From Acidobacteriota bacterium (GTDB lineage Bacteria; Actinomycetota; Acidimicrobiia; Acidimicrobiales; Palsa-688), in contig JAGWSF010000111.1 of the NCBI GenBank assembly GCA_028876385.1, forward strand, positions 111,753 to 175,752: 64,000 nt of DNA. Direction: 5' to 3'. Within the stretch, counting starts at the first letter, position 1. Each line of letters begins with the position of its first letter. The translations under genes were made by a program, and so were the position numbers. The notes under the pieces were generated by a model that saw only the letters and a program-made list of their open reading frames with translations, did not search any database and had not been told where the DNA came from. This document shows positions 32,533 through 41,860 of this stretch, in pieces.

Positions 32533-32555
32533 ATCGTACTAGAATCAGCTTCTAG
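32533..32555. promoter_or_regulatory. Palindromic operator in a divergent promoter
   Basis: CTAGAAtcagcTTCTAG (32539-32555) is a perfect inverted repeat of 6-bp arms and 5-bp centre. On the minus strand TACGAT (32533-32538) is the -10, and TTTCAT lies 17 bp upstream, so the palindrome fills the spacer. On the plus strand it ends directly before ATG 32556, with TAGAAT (32540-32545) as possible -10. It resembles the AGAA/TTCT sites of the KstR-like regulon but has one more central base. Confidence 0.65.
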
Positions 32556-34040
32556 ATGAAAGTCGAACTGGACACTGCGCTGGGTAGGGTCCGAGGTCTA
32601 CGCGATGACCGCGGCCTCGAGACCTACCGAGGAATTCCCTACGCTCAACCTCCGACCGGGCCGTGGCGGTTCAAGGCACCCCGCCCTGCAACCGGCTGGA
32701 GCGGGGTGCTCGACGCCACCTCGCCCGGGCCGTCACCGGTGCAATCCGGCTCCAGTATGTTCAGCGGCGTGCTCCCCGGCAACCGGGTGGAGCGCGTCGA
32801 GGAGGACTGTCTCACCCTGGACGTGTGGACACCGTCGAGCGCCGACGGCGTGAGCCGGCCGGTGATGGTGTGGATCTGCGGGGGCGCCTTCATGACCGGT
32901 GGCAGCGCCATCGAGACCTACGACGGCCGCGCCTTGGCCGCGACCCAGGACGTGGTCGTGGTGTCGGTCAACTACCGCCTCGGCGCCCTCGGTTTCCTCT
33001 GGGTGGACGGGGGGGATTCCAACTGCGGCCTGCGGGACCAACTCGAGGCGCTGCGTTGGGTGGGCCGCCACATCGCCTCTTTCGGCGGGGACCCCGAGCG
33101 CATCACCGTGTTCGGGGAGTCGGCGGGGGCCGGCTCCATCCTGCACATGCTGCCGGCGGCGGCCCGGGAGGGGCTGGTGGCGCGGGCCATATTGCAGAGC
33201 CCCGGCGTGGAGCACACCCAGACCCCCGAGGTGGCCGAGCAGGTCACGCGGGCGGTGATGACCGCGGCCGGGGTCGGCCGGGAGGCCGACCTGGGGGACC
33301 TGGCGTGGGGCGCGCTCCTCGACGCCCAGGAGAGCGCGGTGCTCGCCTTGATGGGCGCGGTCAGCGCCATGCCGTACCACCCTGTCGTCGACGGGGATCT
33401 GCTGGCGCACAAGCCCGGGGTGGCCTGGGAGGCCCCCGGTGTCGATCTGATGTTCAGCTGGACGGCCGAGGAGATGCGCCTCTACCCCGACCCGGGGGCG
33501 GCCGACGAGGCCGGGCTCCTGGCCCGGGTCCGGGGCCTGATCGAGCGGCGCAACGGTGCCGACCCCGGCGACGAGGCGGCCCGGCGGCTGGTCTCGTTCT
33601 ACGCCGACCGGGGTTCGGGACCCGACGTGTGGGCGGCCATCCAGACCGACGCCCTCATGCTGCTGCCGGCCCGTCGGGTGCTGTCGTTCCCCGGGGTGTC
33701 GGCCCACGCCGCCCAGTTCGACTGGGGGGCCACCGGGGGCGAGTGGCGCCGGGGGGCGTTCCACGCCATCGACCTGCCCTTCACCTTCGCCACCTTGGAC
33801 CGCTGCGGCTGGCTGGACTTCCTCGGTGCCGGAGGCGACGACGACCGGGGGGCCCGGGCCGTGGCCGACGCCCACATGGCCGCGTGGGGGGCCTTCGCCC
33901 GCGACGGGGACCCCGGGTGGGGACGGTATCCCGACGAGGTCATGCACTTCGACGCCGAGTGCCGGGTCACCGGAGACCCTCTGGTGGCGGCGGCGGCCGC
34001 CTGGGAGGGCCTGTGGGACCCCGACGGGCGGCAGATGTGA
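32556..34040 (+). CDS. Type B carboxylesterase
   Basis: A protein of 494 residues with the alpha/beta-hydrolase fold. The nucleophile elbow is FGESAGAGS, the oxyanion-hole region GGAFMTGG, and the family mark EDCLTLDVW is near residue 88. The catalytic His is probably in GAFHAIDLPF. There is no signal peptide, so it is cytoplasmic. It hydrolyses carboxylic esters; the substrate may be linked to that of the divergent amidohydrolase. The ATG lies directly at the end of the palindrome. The convergent alpha-mannosidase ends 4 bp downstream. Confidence 0.88.
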   Translation: MKVELDTALGRVRGLRDDRGLETYRGIPYAQPPTGPWRFKAPRPATGWSGVLDATSPGPSPVQSGSSMFSGVLPGNRVERVEEDCLTLDVWTPSSADGVSRPVMVWICGGAFMTGGSAIETYDGRALAATQDVVVVSVNYRLGALGFLWVDGGDSNCGLRDQLEALRWVGRHIASFGGDPERITVFGESAGAGSILHMLPAAAREGLVARAILQSPGVEHTQTPEVAEQVTRAVMTAAGVGREADLGDLAWGALLDAQESAVLALMGAVSAMPYHPVVDGDLLAHKPGVAWEAPGVDLMFSWTAEEMRLYPDPGAADEAGLLARVRGLIERRNGADPGDEAARRLVSFYADRGSGPDVWAAIQTDALMLLPARRVLSFPGVSAHAAQFDWGATGGEWRRGAFHAIDLPFTFATLDRCGWLDFLGAGGDDDRGARAVADAHMAAWGAFARDGDPGWGRYPDEVMHFDAECRVTGDPLVAAAAAWEGLWDPDGRQM

Positions 34041-34044
34041 GCCG

Positions 34045-37000
34045 TTAACGGCGCCCGAACCGGAGGGTCACCAGCTCGAAAGGCCGTAGCGCCAGCCGCA
34101 CGGACCGGCCGGTGTGGTCGAGGGGGGCGATGGGCTGCTCTAGCAGGTCGGTCCGGATCACGAAGTCGAACGGCTGGTGCCATGTGACCGTCACCGGCTG
34201 GCGGGAGCCGTGGACCTCGCAGAGCCTCAGGACCACGCCGTCGCCCTGCTCGGGACGCTTCACGGCTTCGATACTGACCCCGGGCCGGTCGACCTCGACC
34301 AGCCGTCCCGCCCCCCCGACCCTCCCGTCGCGGATCTCCAGCGGCAGGTTGAGAGCCTCGGCCTCCTCCACGACCCGTCCCTCCCGGCGGTCACCGGGAT
34401 GGGCCAGGAGTGAGTAGGTGAAGCGGTGCCGTCCCCGATCGGCGTTCGGATCGGGGAATCCCGGTCCGCGCAGCAGGGACAGCCGCAGGGTGTGACCGCG
34501 CACGTCGTAGCCGTACTTGCAGTCGTTGAGCAAGGCCACGCCGTATCCGGGCTCACCGAGGTGGGCCCACCGGTGGCCGCAGACCTCGAAGCGGGCGCGG
34601 TCCCAGCTGGTGTTGGCGTGAGTCGGACGTTCGACGTAGCCGTGCTGGATTTCGTAGGCGGCCCGCTCGGCGCGCACCGCCACGGGGAACGCGACCTTCA
34701 AGAAGCGGTGGCGTTCCTGCCAGTCGATCTCGGTCAGGAAATCGATCCGCCGGGAGCCGGCTCGTAGCCGTACGGTCTGGATCAGCGTCGATCCGGTGCC
34801 GAAGCGGCGGGAGAAGCCGAGGGCGGCGCGAAGGGGCTGCTGCTCGACGATCCTCGGGGCCTGGTCGAGCGGGCCGTCGAGGTCTTCGACGCGCTCCAGG
34901 TAGTCGAGGTCGACATCCCAGGCGTCGAAGGCCTTGGGATGGTCCTCGTGGAGCTGGAAGAGGTTGGCCCGCTCCCCCGCGCCGACCACCTCGCGACCTT
35001 CGGCGTGGTCCCAGATGGAGGTGACCAGGCCGCGATCGTCGAGGGTCACCCTCAGGATGCCGTTGTCGAGATGGGCGGGTCCGGCATCGACGGGCCGCAG
35101 CGCCCCGGCACGGGGTCCGCCGGGGGCTATCGGGGTCCAGCCGCAGCCCGCCACCTCGACCCAGGCCAGCTCGTCGGGGCGTATCTCGACGACCTCGGCG
35201 CGGTCGTAGCTCGACGGGTTGAACGCGGCGCGGTGGGGGCCGTCGGGGGGCGCCAGGTCGGACAGGGCGGCGTCTATGGCCTCCCCGGCGCCTTCGAGGA
35301 TCCGCCGGTGATCGACCGCCGCGTCGCGGTACACCCAGGCGATGCTCGATCCCGGGATGATGTCGTGGAACTGATTGAGCAGGAGCAGCTCCCAGAGCCC
35401 CCCGAGGCGGCTCTGCAGCTGCGGCCCGCCTCGTCCCGCCGCCACCGACCACAGCTCGGCGGCGCGCAGCGCCTCCTCGGCCCGTCGGTTGGCGAGCTTC
35501 ACGTCGGCGTGGGTCGTCGCCGTGGCCCGGTGGGCCTCGAGGTACAGCTCCCCCACCCAGGTCGCCAGACCGGCCCGCTCGGCTTCTTGGCGCAGCGCGC
35601 CGAGGAAGGTGCCGAGGCGGCCCAGCGACAGCCGGGGTAGGCCGTCGATGTCGGCCAGGCGGCCGGCCGCCTCGATCTGGTGGGCGGCGGGGCCGCCGCC
35701 CCCGTCGCCGTAACCGAAGGGATAGAGGGTGTGGCCGCTGCGGGCACCGTCGGCGAAGTTGCGATCGTCGGCGAGTAGTTCGGGGACCGACACCGAGCCG
35801 TTGTAGGTCGCCGCCGGCGGGAAGTGGGCCAGCACCCGGCTGCCGTCGTGGCCCTCCCACCAGAAGGTGCTGTGGGGGAAGGTGTTGGTGTCGTTCCAGC
35901 TCATCTTCTGGGTGATGAGGACGTCGACGCCGACCCCCCGGGCGATCTGGGGGAGGGCCGCCGAGTAGCCGAACACGTCGGGTATCCACATCTCCCGGGC
36001 GCCCGCCCCGAACTCGTCGCGGAAGAAGCGTTGACCGTGCACGAACTGTCGGACCAGCGACTCACCCGACGGGATGTTGGTGTCGGACTCCACCCACATC
36101 CCCCCGACCGGCTCCCAGCGACCGGCCGCCACCATCGCCTGGATCTGCCGGTACAGGTCCGGGTAGTCCTCCTTGACCCACTGGTACTGGACGGCCTGGC
36201 TGCAGACGAAGGTGTACTCGGGATAGCGCTCCAACAACCGGAGCTGGTTGGCGAAGGACCGACCGCACTTGCGCCGGGTCTCGCGCACCGGCCACAGCCA
36301 GGCCGTGTCGATGTGGGCGTGTCCGACCGCGGTGATCTGGTGGCGCCGGCCCGGTCCCGGTCCCGGCACCGGGCCGGCTCGGTCGAGGAGGGGCCGCAGG
36401 ACGTCGCGGGCCGCGCCCGTCGCCGACCGGTCGGCCCCGACCACGAGATCGACGGCCCGGCCGAGGGCGGCCAGGGCCGGCGCCCGGCGGTCCTCCATCC
36501 ACTCGGCCATCTGGATCACCACGTCCATGTCGGCGACGAGGGCCTCCACCTCCCGGTCCACCGTGGCCAGGTCGGCCCGCTCGAGGGTGTAGAGCGCCGG
36601 GCCCCCGTAGTCCGCTTCGAGCGGGGGCCAGTCCGCCCGGTCCCACGGCGGGATGGGGTTGGCGGCCGCCTCGACGTAGAAATCGACGGTCCCGTCGCGG
36701 CCGGCCAGGCCGGCGACGGCCACCTGGCGATGGTGGTGGTGCAGGCCCTGGACCGGCACCAGGTCGGGCGTCCACACCAGCCCTTCGGCGCTGAAGCCCA
36801 CCACCGCGGCCCCGCCCAGGTGGACCAGGGCCACCACCTCCTGTCCGGACCACGCCGGCGGGATGGCCGAACGGAACCGGAACCAGGTGGTGGACCACAT
36901 GCCGCCCCACCGCTGGCCGACGCCGAACGCCTCGAAGGGACCGGCGACGGCGCGGGGCGGGGGCTCGGGCTCGCCCGGGAGGTGCCGGGCCGACACGTCC

Positions 37001-37080
37001 AAAGCGACGGAGCGGGGGTGAACCCGGGGTGTGAGCACCTCGCCCAGGAACTCCCGGGCCCCCTCGATCGACACCGTCAC
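34045..37080 (-). CDS. Glycoside hydrolase family 38 alpha-mannosidase
   Basis: A protein of 1011 residues. Residues 1-250 form a beta-rich N-terminal domain with WGGMWSTTWFRF. The GH38 catalytic domain starts ITAVGHAHIDTAWLWP, where the His and Asp bind zinc, and the nucleophile Asp is in IPDVFGYSAALPQI. The three-helix middle domain (LNQFHDIIPGSSI) and the C-terminal beta domains are complete. It has no signal peptide and so trims alpha-mannosides in the cytoplasm, like bacterial and fungal class II enzymes. It starts at GTG next to an 18-bp tandem repeat. No mannose genes are adjacent. Confidence 0.93.
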   Translation of the reverse strand: MTVSIEGAREFLGEVLTPRVHPRSVALDVSARHLPGEPEPPPRAVAGPFEAFGVGQRWGGMWSTTWFRFRSAIPPAWSGQEVVALVHLGGAAVVGFSAEGLVWTPDLVPVQGLHHHHRQVAVAGLAGRDGTVDFYVEAAANPIPPWDRADWPPLEADYGGPALYTLERADLATVDREVEALVADMDVVIQMAEWMEDRRAPALAALGRAVDLVVGADRSATGAARDVLRPLLDRAGPVPGPGPGRRHQITAVGHAHIDTAWLWPVRETRRKCGRSFANQLRLLERYPEYTFVCSQAVQYQWVKEDYPDLYRQIQAMVAAGRWEPVGGMWVESDTNIPSGESLVRQFVHGQRFFRDEFGAGAREMWIPDVFGYSAALPQIARGVGVDVLITQKMSWNDTNTFPHSTFWWEGHDGSRVLAHFPPAATYNGSVSVPELLADDRNFADGARSGHTLYPFGYGDGGGGPAAHQIEAAGRLADIDGLPRLSLGRLGTFLGALRQEAERAGLATWVGELYLEAHRATATTHADVKLANRRAEEALRAAELWSVAAGRGGPQLQSRLGGLWELLLLNQFHDIIPGSSIAWVYRDAAVDHRRILEGAGEAIDAALSDLAPPDGPHRAAFNPSSYDRAEVVEIRPDELAWVEVAGCGWTPIAPGGPRAGALRPVDAGPAHLDNGILRVTLDDRGLVTSIWDHAEGREVVGAGERANLFQLHEDHPKAFDAWDVDLDYLERVEDLDGPLDQAPRIVEQQPLRAALGFSRRFGTGSTLIQTVRLRAGSRRIDFLTEIDWQERHRFLKVAFPVAVRAERAAYEIQHGYVERPTHANTSWDRARFEVCGHRWAHLGEPGYGVALLNDCKYGYDVRGHTLRLSLLRGPGFPDPNADRGRHRFTYSLLAHPGDRREGRVVEEAEALNLPLEIRDGRVGGAGRLVEVDRPGVSIEAVKRPEQGDGVVLRLCEVHGSRQPVTVTWHQPFDFVIRTDLLEQPIAPLDHTGRSVRLALRPFELVTLRFGRR

Positions 37081-37104
37081 GGCACTCCCCCATCGGGCGG
37101 CGTC

Positions 37105-37163
37105 GGTCCATCAGCGAGGGCCGGTCCATCAGCGAGGGCCGGTCCATCAGCGAGGGCCGGTCC
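37105..37163. repeat. 18-bp tandem repeat upstream of the mannosidase
   Basis: Three exact copies of GGTCCATCAGCGAGGGCC (37105-37158) and a fourth start (GGTCC). They lie between the mannosidase start and the end of mca. No spacers. The minus-strand copies could extend the mannosidase frame in another phase, but this is not supported. Confidence 0.9.
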
Positions 37164-37209
37164 GGGGCCGGACCCGGCGGCGCTCATCGGGTCGGTCGGC
37201 GGGGCGGCG

Positions 37210-38085
37210 TCACCGCAGCCCGGCGAAGAGATCGTCTTCGGGTAGCGCCGCACCGGTCCGGTCGACGGCCCGCACGAACGCCTCCTGGCCCATCAGCTCG
37301 CCGAAGACGTCCCGGCCCATCTTCAGGAAGAAGATGTTGTCCGACTGGCTGGCGTGGCACTGCAGGGACTCGAACTTCTGGTCGGCGTAACCAGCCACCT
37401 CCACGTAGGTGGTGACGTCCTCGTCGGGCGTGCCCCACTCCTCGCGCCCACCTCCGCTCCCCCGCTCGGCGTCGTCGCCATCGTGACCGTCGCCGGCGGC
37501 TCCGCCATCGGCGTCGTCACCGAAATCCAGACCGAGCTCCTGCAGGCGACGCCCGAACTCGGCCATACGGGTGCGGGGCACCGCCGTGTAGTAGAGCTTC
37601 GCCGCAATCCCCGTCTGGCGGTCGGCCTCCACGGTGATGCGATGGGCCTGGATGTGGTCAGGGTGACCGTAGAAACCGTTGGGGTCGTAAGTGACCAGCA
37701 CCTGCGGCTGGTAGTGCCGGATGAGCTCGGCCAGGCGACCGGCGGCTTCGGTGACGGGGACGCCCCAGAAGGCGCCCGCCGCATCATTTTCGGGCCAGCC
37801 CATCATCCCGCTGTCGGCGTACCCGAGGAGCTCCAGGTGGGTCACTCCGAGCACCGACGCGCTGGCCCGCAACTCGGCCGTGCGGGCCTCGACCACCGCG
37901 GACCGGTCGTGGCCCTCCTGACCCGGCTTGACGCCCCCGACCCCGTCACCGCAGCCACCGTCGGTGCAGGTCACCAGGACGGTGCGGACGCCCTCGGCGG
38001 CGTACCTGGCCAGGATGCCGCCGGTACTGATCGATTCGTCGTCGGGGTGGGCGTGTACCGCCATGAGCGTCAGGGGGGAAACCAC
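37210..38085 (-). CDS. mca: Mycothiol S-conjugate amidase
   Basis: A protein of 291 residues of the PIG-L/LmbE deacetylase family, close to the 288 of mycobacterial Mca. Zinc is bound by HAHPDDES near the N-terminus and by the HPDHIQAHR block. It cleaves mycothiol S-conjugates into mercapturic acids and GlcN-inositol, detoxifying electrophiles. An acidic low-complexity insert (GDDADGGAAGDGHDGDD) replaces a normal loop. The start is GTG 38085, 7 nt after TAGGCT; the frame stays open upstream into an 11-bp repeat. Its presence implies mycothiol production, a marker of actinobacteria. MshB is the main alternative and is judged less likely on length and on the GGCGD segment. Confidence 0.88.
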   Translation of the reverse strand: MVSPLTLMAVHAHPDDESISTGGILARYAAEGVRTVLVTCTDGGCGDGVGGVKPGQEGHDRSAVVEARTAELRASASVLGVTHLELLGYADSGMMGWPENDAAGAFWGVPVTEAAGRLAELIRHYQPQVLVTYDPNGFYGHPDHIQAHRITVEADRQTGIAAKLYYTAVPRTRMAEFGRRLQELGLDFGDDADGGAAGDGHDGDDAERGSGGGREEWGTPDEDVTTYVEVAGYADQKFESLQCHASQSDNIFFLKMGRDVFGELMGQEAFVRAVDRTGAALPEDDLFAGLR

Positions 38086-38172
38086 GCGGTCCAGCCTAAG
38101 GGAGGCCGGGGCGGCTCCGACGCAGCTCCGACGCAGCTCCGACGCAGCTCCGACGCAGCTCCGACGCAGCTC
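38086..38172 (-). promoter_or_regulatory. mca promoter followed by 11-bp tandem repeat
   Basis: TAGGCT (complement of 38093-38098) lies 7 nt before the GTG. Upstream, 38115-38172 is five copies of CTCCGACGCAG, an 11-bp unit close to one DNA turn, in the position where -35 and activator sites would be. Regulatory use is a guess. Confidence 0.55.
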
Positions 38173-38243
38173 GAGGTCACGGCTCACCACCGGCCCCCTA
38201 CCGGGGTTTACCTTTGGCGGCCCCGGTGGGACAGGATGGGGCG

Positions 38244-38624
38244 GTGCGGATCATCGGTCTCGATCACATCGTGTTGAACACGACCGACCCGGAACGCGCC
38301 CTCGACTGGTACACGGGGGTCCTGGGGCTGAGCGGGGAGCGCGTCGAGGAGTGGCGTCGCGGCGAAGCGCCGTTCCCGTCGGTCCGGGTCGACGCCGGCA
38401 CCATCATCGACCTGTTCGCCGGGGGGAGCCGGGGGGGCACGCCCAACCTCGACCACTTCTGCCTGGTCATGGCCGCCGACGACTGGGAGGAGATGGTGGC
38501 GTCGGGCGTGGTGCCGATCGAGCGCGGCCCCTCGACGGTCTTCGGCGCCCGCGGCACCGGCCGGTCGGTCTACATACGCGACCCCGACGACAACTTGGTG
38601 GAGCTCCGCCGCTACGACGACTGA
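38244..38624 (+). CDS. VOC-family (glyoxalase/dioxygenase-like) protein
   Basis: A protein of 126 residues of the vicinal-oxygen-chelate fold, one pair of beta-alpha-beta-beta-beta units. It begins GLDHIVLNTTDPERALDWY, with a metal-binding His in the first strand, and has NLDHFCLV and a closing DPDDNLVELR with the last Glu ligand. Such proteins act as glyoxalases, dioxygenases or resistance proteins. CAGGAT lies 6 nt before the GTG start. It is monocistronic and convergent to the DyP gene. Confidence 0.8.
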   Translation: MRIIGLDHIVLNTTDPERALDWYTGVLGLSGERVEEWRRGEAPFPSVRVDAGTIIDLFAGGSRGGTPNLDHFCLVMAADDWEEMVASGVVPIERGPSTVFGARGTGRSVYIRDPDDNLVELRRYDD

Positions 38625-38640
38625 TCGGTGACCGGCGACC

Positions 38641-39522
38641 TCAGTCGGCCACGAACCGGGCCAGGGCGTCCACCGACGGGATCACGTAGTAGGCCCCCGA
38701 CAGCGGGGTGGTGTACCTGGTCAGCGCGTCGCGAACGCCGTCGTCGGCGCCGGCCATGCGCCGGAGCATGGCGTCGAGGGGGTGCTGGGTGGCGCAGAAC
38801 CCGACGAAGACCGTTCCATGATCGGTCGGGCCGCCGTAGCCCACGTTGCGGCGGTAGATGGCCAGTTCCTCCCCGTCCTCCTCGATGACGTTGCGGGCCA
38901 CGTGGGAGGTCTCGGGCAGGATGTCGTCGTCGAGCTGGACGCTGTCGGGCTTGGTCCGCCCGATGACCAGCTCCTGGTCGTGATCGCTGAGGTCGCGCCA
39001 GGAGGGCAGATGCCGCCACTTCTGGTAGAGCAGCACGCTGGAGCCGTCCTGGGGCAGTACCGCCACCTTCTCGGCTTCGAGCATCGACGGGTTCTCGGTC
39101 CCGTCGATGAAACCGGTCAGGTCCCGGTCGTGGCGGTAGACCCATCCGAGCAGCTCGGTCGCCACGGCGGCCACCGGGGCGGCGCGGTCGATGACCCGCA
39201 CGGCACTGTCGAACACCACGTCGCGTCGTCCGCCGGCGATCCAGAACCAGGCGTCGTGCTGGGTGGCGGGCATCTCGAAGTCGGCGCCGCGGACGACCTC
39301 GAAGGGCGACACGTTGGTCCGGGCCGCCTCCGGGGCCACCTCCCCCCACAACCCGGGCTCGAAGCCGACCACCACGCTCAGGCCCCCCGCCGAGGTTTCC
39401 GGGCCGACCAGGGCGGCCAGGGCGGCCACGAGGTCGGCAGCGGCGCCCCCGGGGCGCAGGTCGAGCTCGATGAAGCAGTGCTCGGTGGTCCCGAGGGAGA
39501 ATATCCCCGGCTGCGGCTGCAT
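38641..39522 (-). CDS. DyP-type heme peroxidase (YfeX-like)
   Basis: A protein of 293 residues of the dye-decolorising peroxidase family. The catalytic Asp is in GFIDGTENP and the proximal heme-ligand His in SHVARNV, as in E. coli YfeX; YGGPTDHGTVFVGFCA completes the fold. It has no signal peptide or Tat motif, so it is cytoplasmic or an encapsulin cargo; no encapsulin gene is adjacent. It oxidises phenolic or porphyrin substrates with H2O2. Its ATG overlaps the stop of the acyl-CoA dehydrogenase gene (TGATG), an unusual partner. Confidence 0.9.
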   Translation of the reverse strand: MQPQPGIFSLGTTEHCFIELDLRPGGAAADLVAALAALVGPETSAGGLSVVVGFEPGLWGEVAPEAARTNVSPFEVVRGADFEMPATQHDAWFWIAGGRRDVVFDSAVRVIDRAAPVAAVATELLGWVYRHDRDLTGFIDGTENPSMLEAEKVAVLPQDGSSVLLYQKWRHLPSWRDLSDHDQELVIGRTKPDSVQLDDDILPETSHVARNVIEEDGEELAIYRRNVGYGGPTDHGTVFVGFCATQHPLDAMLRRMAGADDGVRDALTRYTTPLSGAYYVIPSVDALARFVAD

Positions 39523-40718
39523 CAGCGGGGCACCTGCGACCAGGGCAGTTCCTTGTCCACCCTGACGTCGCCGGGCAGGCCCAGCACCCTCTCCCCCATG
39601 ATGTTGCGCTGGATCTCCGAGGTACCTCCCTCGATGGAGTTGGCCCTCGACCTCAGGAACATCTTGCGGGACGAGCCGGCGGGACCGGTCAGGCCGAGAC
39701 CCTCGGTGCGCTCCATGCGGTACTCGTAGCCGACGGTCCCGGCCGGTCCGAGCAGGTCGACGCACATCTCGTATATGTCCTGGTTCAACTCGGCGAACAT
39801 CAGCTTGGCGATCGATCCCTCCGGCCCGGGGTTCCCGGCCTTGCGGTTCTGACCGGCCCTCATGTTGGTCAGGCGGAGAGCTTCGGCGGTGCACCACAGC
39901 TTCATCAAACGGTCCAGCTGGCCGCGGTGGCGGCGGGAGGGTTCCAGGTCGCGCCACAGCCTCACGGCCTCGGCGATGGCTCCGCTGCCCCGCTCGGGAG
40001 CCCCGCCCCCGCCGCCGATGGTCGTGCGCTCGTTCATGAGGGTGGTCATGGCGACCCGCCACCCCTCCCCTACGGCCCCGATGCGGTCGGCGTCGGGGAC
40101 CCGGACCTCGGTGAGGTAGACCTCGTTGAACTCGGCCTCGCCGGTGATCTGGATCAGGGGGCGCACCTCGACGCCGGGGGCGTGCATGTCCAGCGCGAAG
40201 TAGGTGAGGCCCTTGTGCTTGGGCACGTCGGGGTCGGTGCGGGTGACCAGCATCCCCCGGTCGGCGATGTGGGCGAGAGTGTTCCAGACCTTCTGGCCGG
40301 TGATCACCCACTCGTCGCCGTCGCGGACCGCCCGCGTCGACAGGCTGGCCAGATCGGACCCGGCCCCGGGCTCGCTGAAGAGCTGGCACCAGGAGTCGGC
40401 GCCGGTGAACATCCGGCGCAGCAGCCGATCCTGGAGCTCGTCGCTGCCGTTGGTCACCACCGTGGGGCCGGCCATGGTGAGACCGAAGAAGTGGCGACCG
40501 TCGGGCGCCTTGGCACCGGCCTGGCGCAGGCGGGCGTCGACCCGGCTCTGGAGCGAGGGGGCCACACCCAGGCCGCCCCGGCCCTCCGGGAAGTGCACCC
40601 AGGCCAGCCCATGGTCGTACTGCAGGCCCCGGAACTCCTCCATGGGCATGGTCGCCGGGTCAGCCAGCTCCAGGAGCCGCCCGATCCGCTCGTCGACAAG
40701 CGCGGTAGCGTCGGTCAT
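39522..40718 (-). CDS. Acyl-CoA dehydrogenase
   Basis: A protein of 398 residues, FAD-dependent. It has FSEPGAGSDLASLSTRA and the C-terminal signature NSIEGGTSEIQRNI, with the usual three-domain layout. It introduces the alpha-beta double bond in an acyl-CoA and passes electrons to ETF. The N-terminal 35 residues are shorter than normal (AWVHFPEGRGGLG begins early). I chose ATG 40718; a CAAGAT box lies 7 nt upstream. The next gene is divergent across 131 bp. Fatty or steroid acyl chains are possible. Confidence 0.9.
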   Translation of the reverse strand: MTDATALVDERIGRLLELADPATMPMEEFRGLQYDHGLAWVHFPEGRGGLGVAPSLQSRVDARLRQAGAKAPDGRHFFGLTMAGPTVVTNGSDELQDRLLRRMFTGADSWCQLFSEPGAGSDLASLSTRAVRDGDEWVITGQKVWNTLAHIADRGMLVTRTDPDVPKHKGLTYFALDMHAPGVEVRPLIQITGEAEFNEVYLTEVRVPDADRIGAVGEGWRVAMTTLMNERTTIGGGGGAPERGSGAIAEAVRLWRDLEPSRRHRGQLDRLMKLWCTAEALRLTNMRAGQNRKAGNPGPEGSIAKLMFAELNQDIYEMCVDLLGPAGTVGYEYRMERTEGLGLTGPAGSSRKMFLRSRANSIEGGTSEIQRNIMGERVLGLPGDVRVDKELPWSQVPR

Positions 40719-40837
40719 ACCCGCAATCTTGGCAGCCGCCGCGGCCTGTGTGCCGCCCGGAGCGCCGTCGGGCGCCCCGGGCGGGTGATGGCCACTGGGA
40801 GGGTGGGCGCCCCCGTCGGCGGCGGGTCGGGCCTGAT

Positions 40838-40849
40838 TAAGGTCTGGAC
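40838..40849 (+). promoter_or_regulatory. Leaderless-type -10 element for the phosphotriesterase-like gene
   Basis: TAAGGT at 40838-40843, then 6 nt and ATG 40850. Confidence 0.5.
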
Positions 40850-41845
40850 ATGGCACGCGTGGAGACGGTGAGGGGACCGGTTGACACAGCAGAGCTGGGT
40901 CGCACCTACATGCACGAGCACATCTTCGTGCTGACCCCCGATGTCCAACTCAACTACCCGGAGGAGTGGGGACGAGAGGAGGACCGCGTCGCCGACGCGG
41001 TGGCCAAACTTAAAGCCGCGGCGGCCCAGGGCACGAGGACCTTCGTCGATCCCACGGTCATCGGGCTGGGACGGTACATACCCCGGATCGTGGCCATCGC
41101 CGAGCAGGTGCCCGAGCTCAACATCATCGTGGCCACGGGCTGCTACACCTACGACTCGGTACCGTTCTTCTTCCACTTCCGGGGCCCGGCGCTGGCCGCG
41201 GCGGTGGGCGTGGAGCTGCCCGACCCCATGGTCGACATGTTCGTGAAGGACATCACCGAGGGCATATCGGCCACGGGGGTGAAGGCGGCCTTCCTCAAGT
41301 GCGCCATCGACGAGCAGGGCATGACCGACGACGTGGCCCGGGTCATGCGGGCGGTGGCGAGGGCCCACCGCCTGACCGGTGCCCCGATCACCGTCCACAC
41401 CCACCCCGGGAGCGGCACGGGTACGCTGGTGAAGCAGCTGCTGTGCGACGAGGAGGGCGTGGAGCCCACCCGGGTCGTGCTCGGGCACAGCGGTGACAGC
41501 ACCGACGTCGACCACCTCTCGGCGCTCGCCGATCACGGCTTCATCCTCGGCATGGACCGCTTCGGCATCCACGCCGGGGGGGCCACCTTCGAGAAGCGCT
41601 GCGACGTCGTGGTGGAGATGTGCCGGAGGGGCTACGCCGACCGGATGGTGCTCTCCCACGACGCCGCCTGCTACATCGACTGGATCGACCCCAACGTCAT
41701 ACAGGCCATGGAGCAGTGGAACTACCTGCACATCGAGGCCGACGTGCTGCCCTATCTGCGGGACCACGGAGTTCCTGACAATGATATTGAGCAGATGTTG
41801 GTCGCCAACCCTCGGCGCTACTTCGAGAACAACACCGCCTACTGA
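40850..41845 (+). CDS. Phosphotriesterase-family metal-dependent hydrolase
   Basis: A protein of 331 residues, amidohydrolase superfamily, PTE type. The binuclear metal site has HEH in TYMHEH, the bridging (carboxylated) Lys in AAFLKCAID, His in VHTHPGSG, GHSGD and the last Asp in LSHDAAC. Members hydrolyse lactones or phosphotriesters; most bacterial ones are lactonases. The acyl-CoA dehydrogenase follows after 15 bp with a ribosome site GGAGG, so the two form an operon. A role in opening a lactone from a catabolic pathway is plausible. Confidence 0.88.
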   Translation: MARVETVRGPVDTAELGRTYMHEHIFVLTPDVQLNYPEEWGREEDRVADAVAKLKAAAAQGTRTFVDPTVIGLGRYIPRIVAIAEQVPELNIIVATGCYTYDSVPFFFHFRGPALAAAVGVELPDPMVDMFVKDITEGISATGVKAAFLKCAIDEQGMTDDVARVMRAVARAHRLTGAPITVHTHPGSGTGTLVKQLLCDEEGVEPTRVVLGHSGDSTDVDHLSALADHGFILGMDRFGIHAGGATFEKRCDVVVEMCRRGYADRMVLSHDAACYIDWIDPNVIQAMEQWNYLHIEADVLPYLRDHGVPDNDIEQMLVANPRRYFENNTAY

Positions 41846-41860
41846 CCCCGGAGGTCACCC

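Noticed and set aside
32539..32555. Fourth KstR-like operator
   Set aside because: The arms match, but the palindrome centre has 5 bp where the other sites have 4, and TetR dimers need fixed spacing. Kept as a separate palindrome.
37105..37163. Repeats that could be a small CRISPR array
   Set aside because: Copies are directly adjacent without spacers, and no cas gene is in the window. The same holds for 8985-9063 and 38115-38172.
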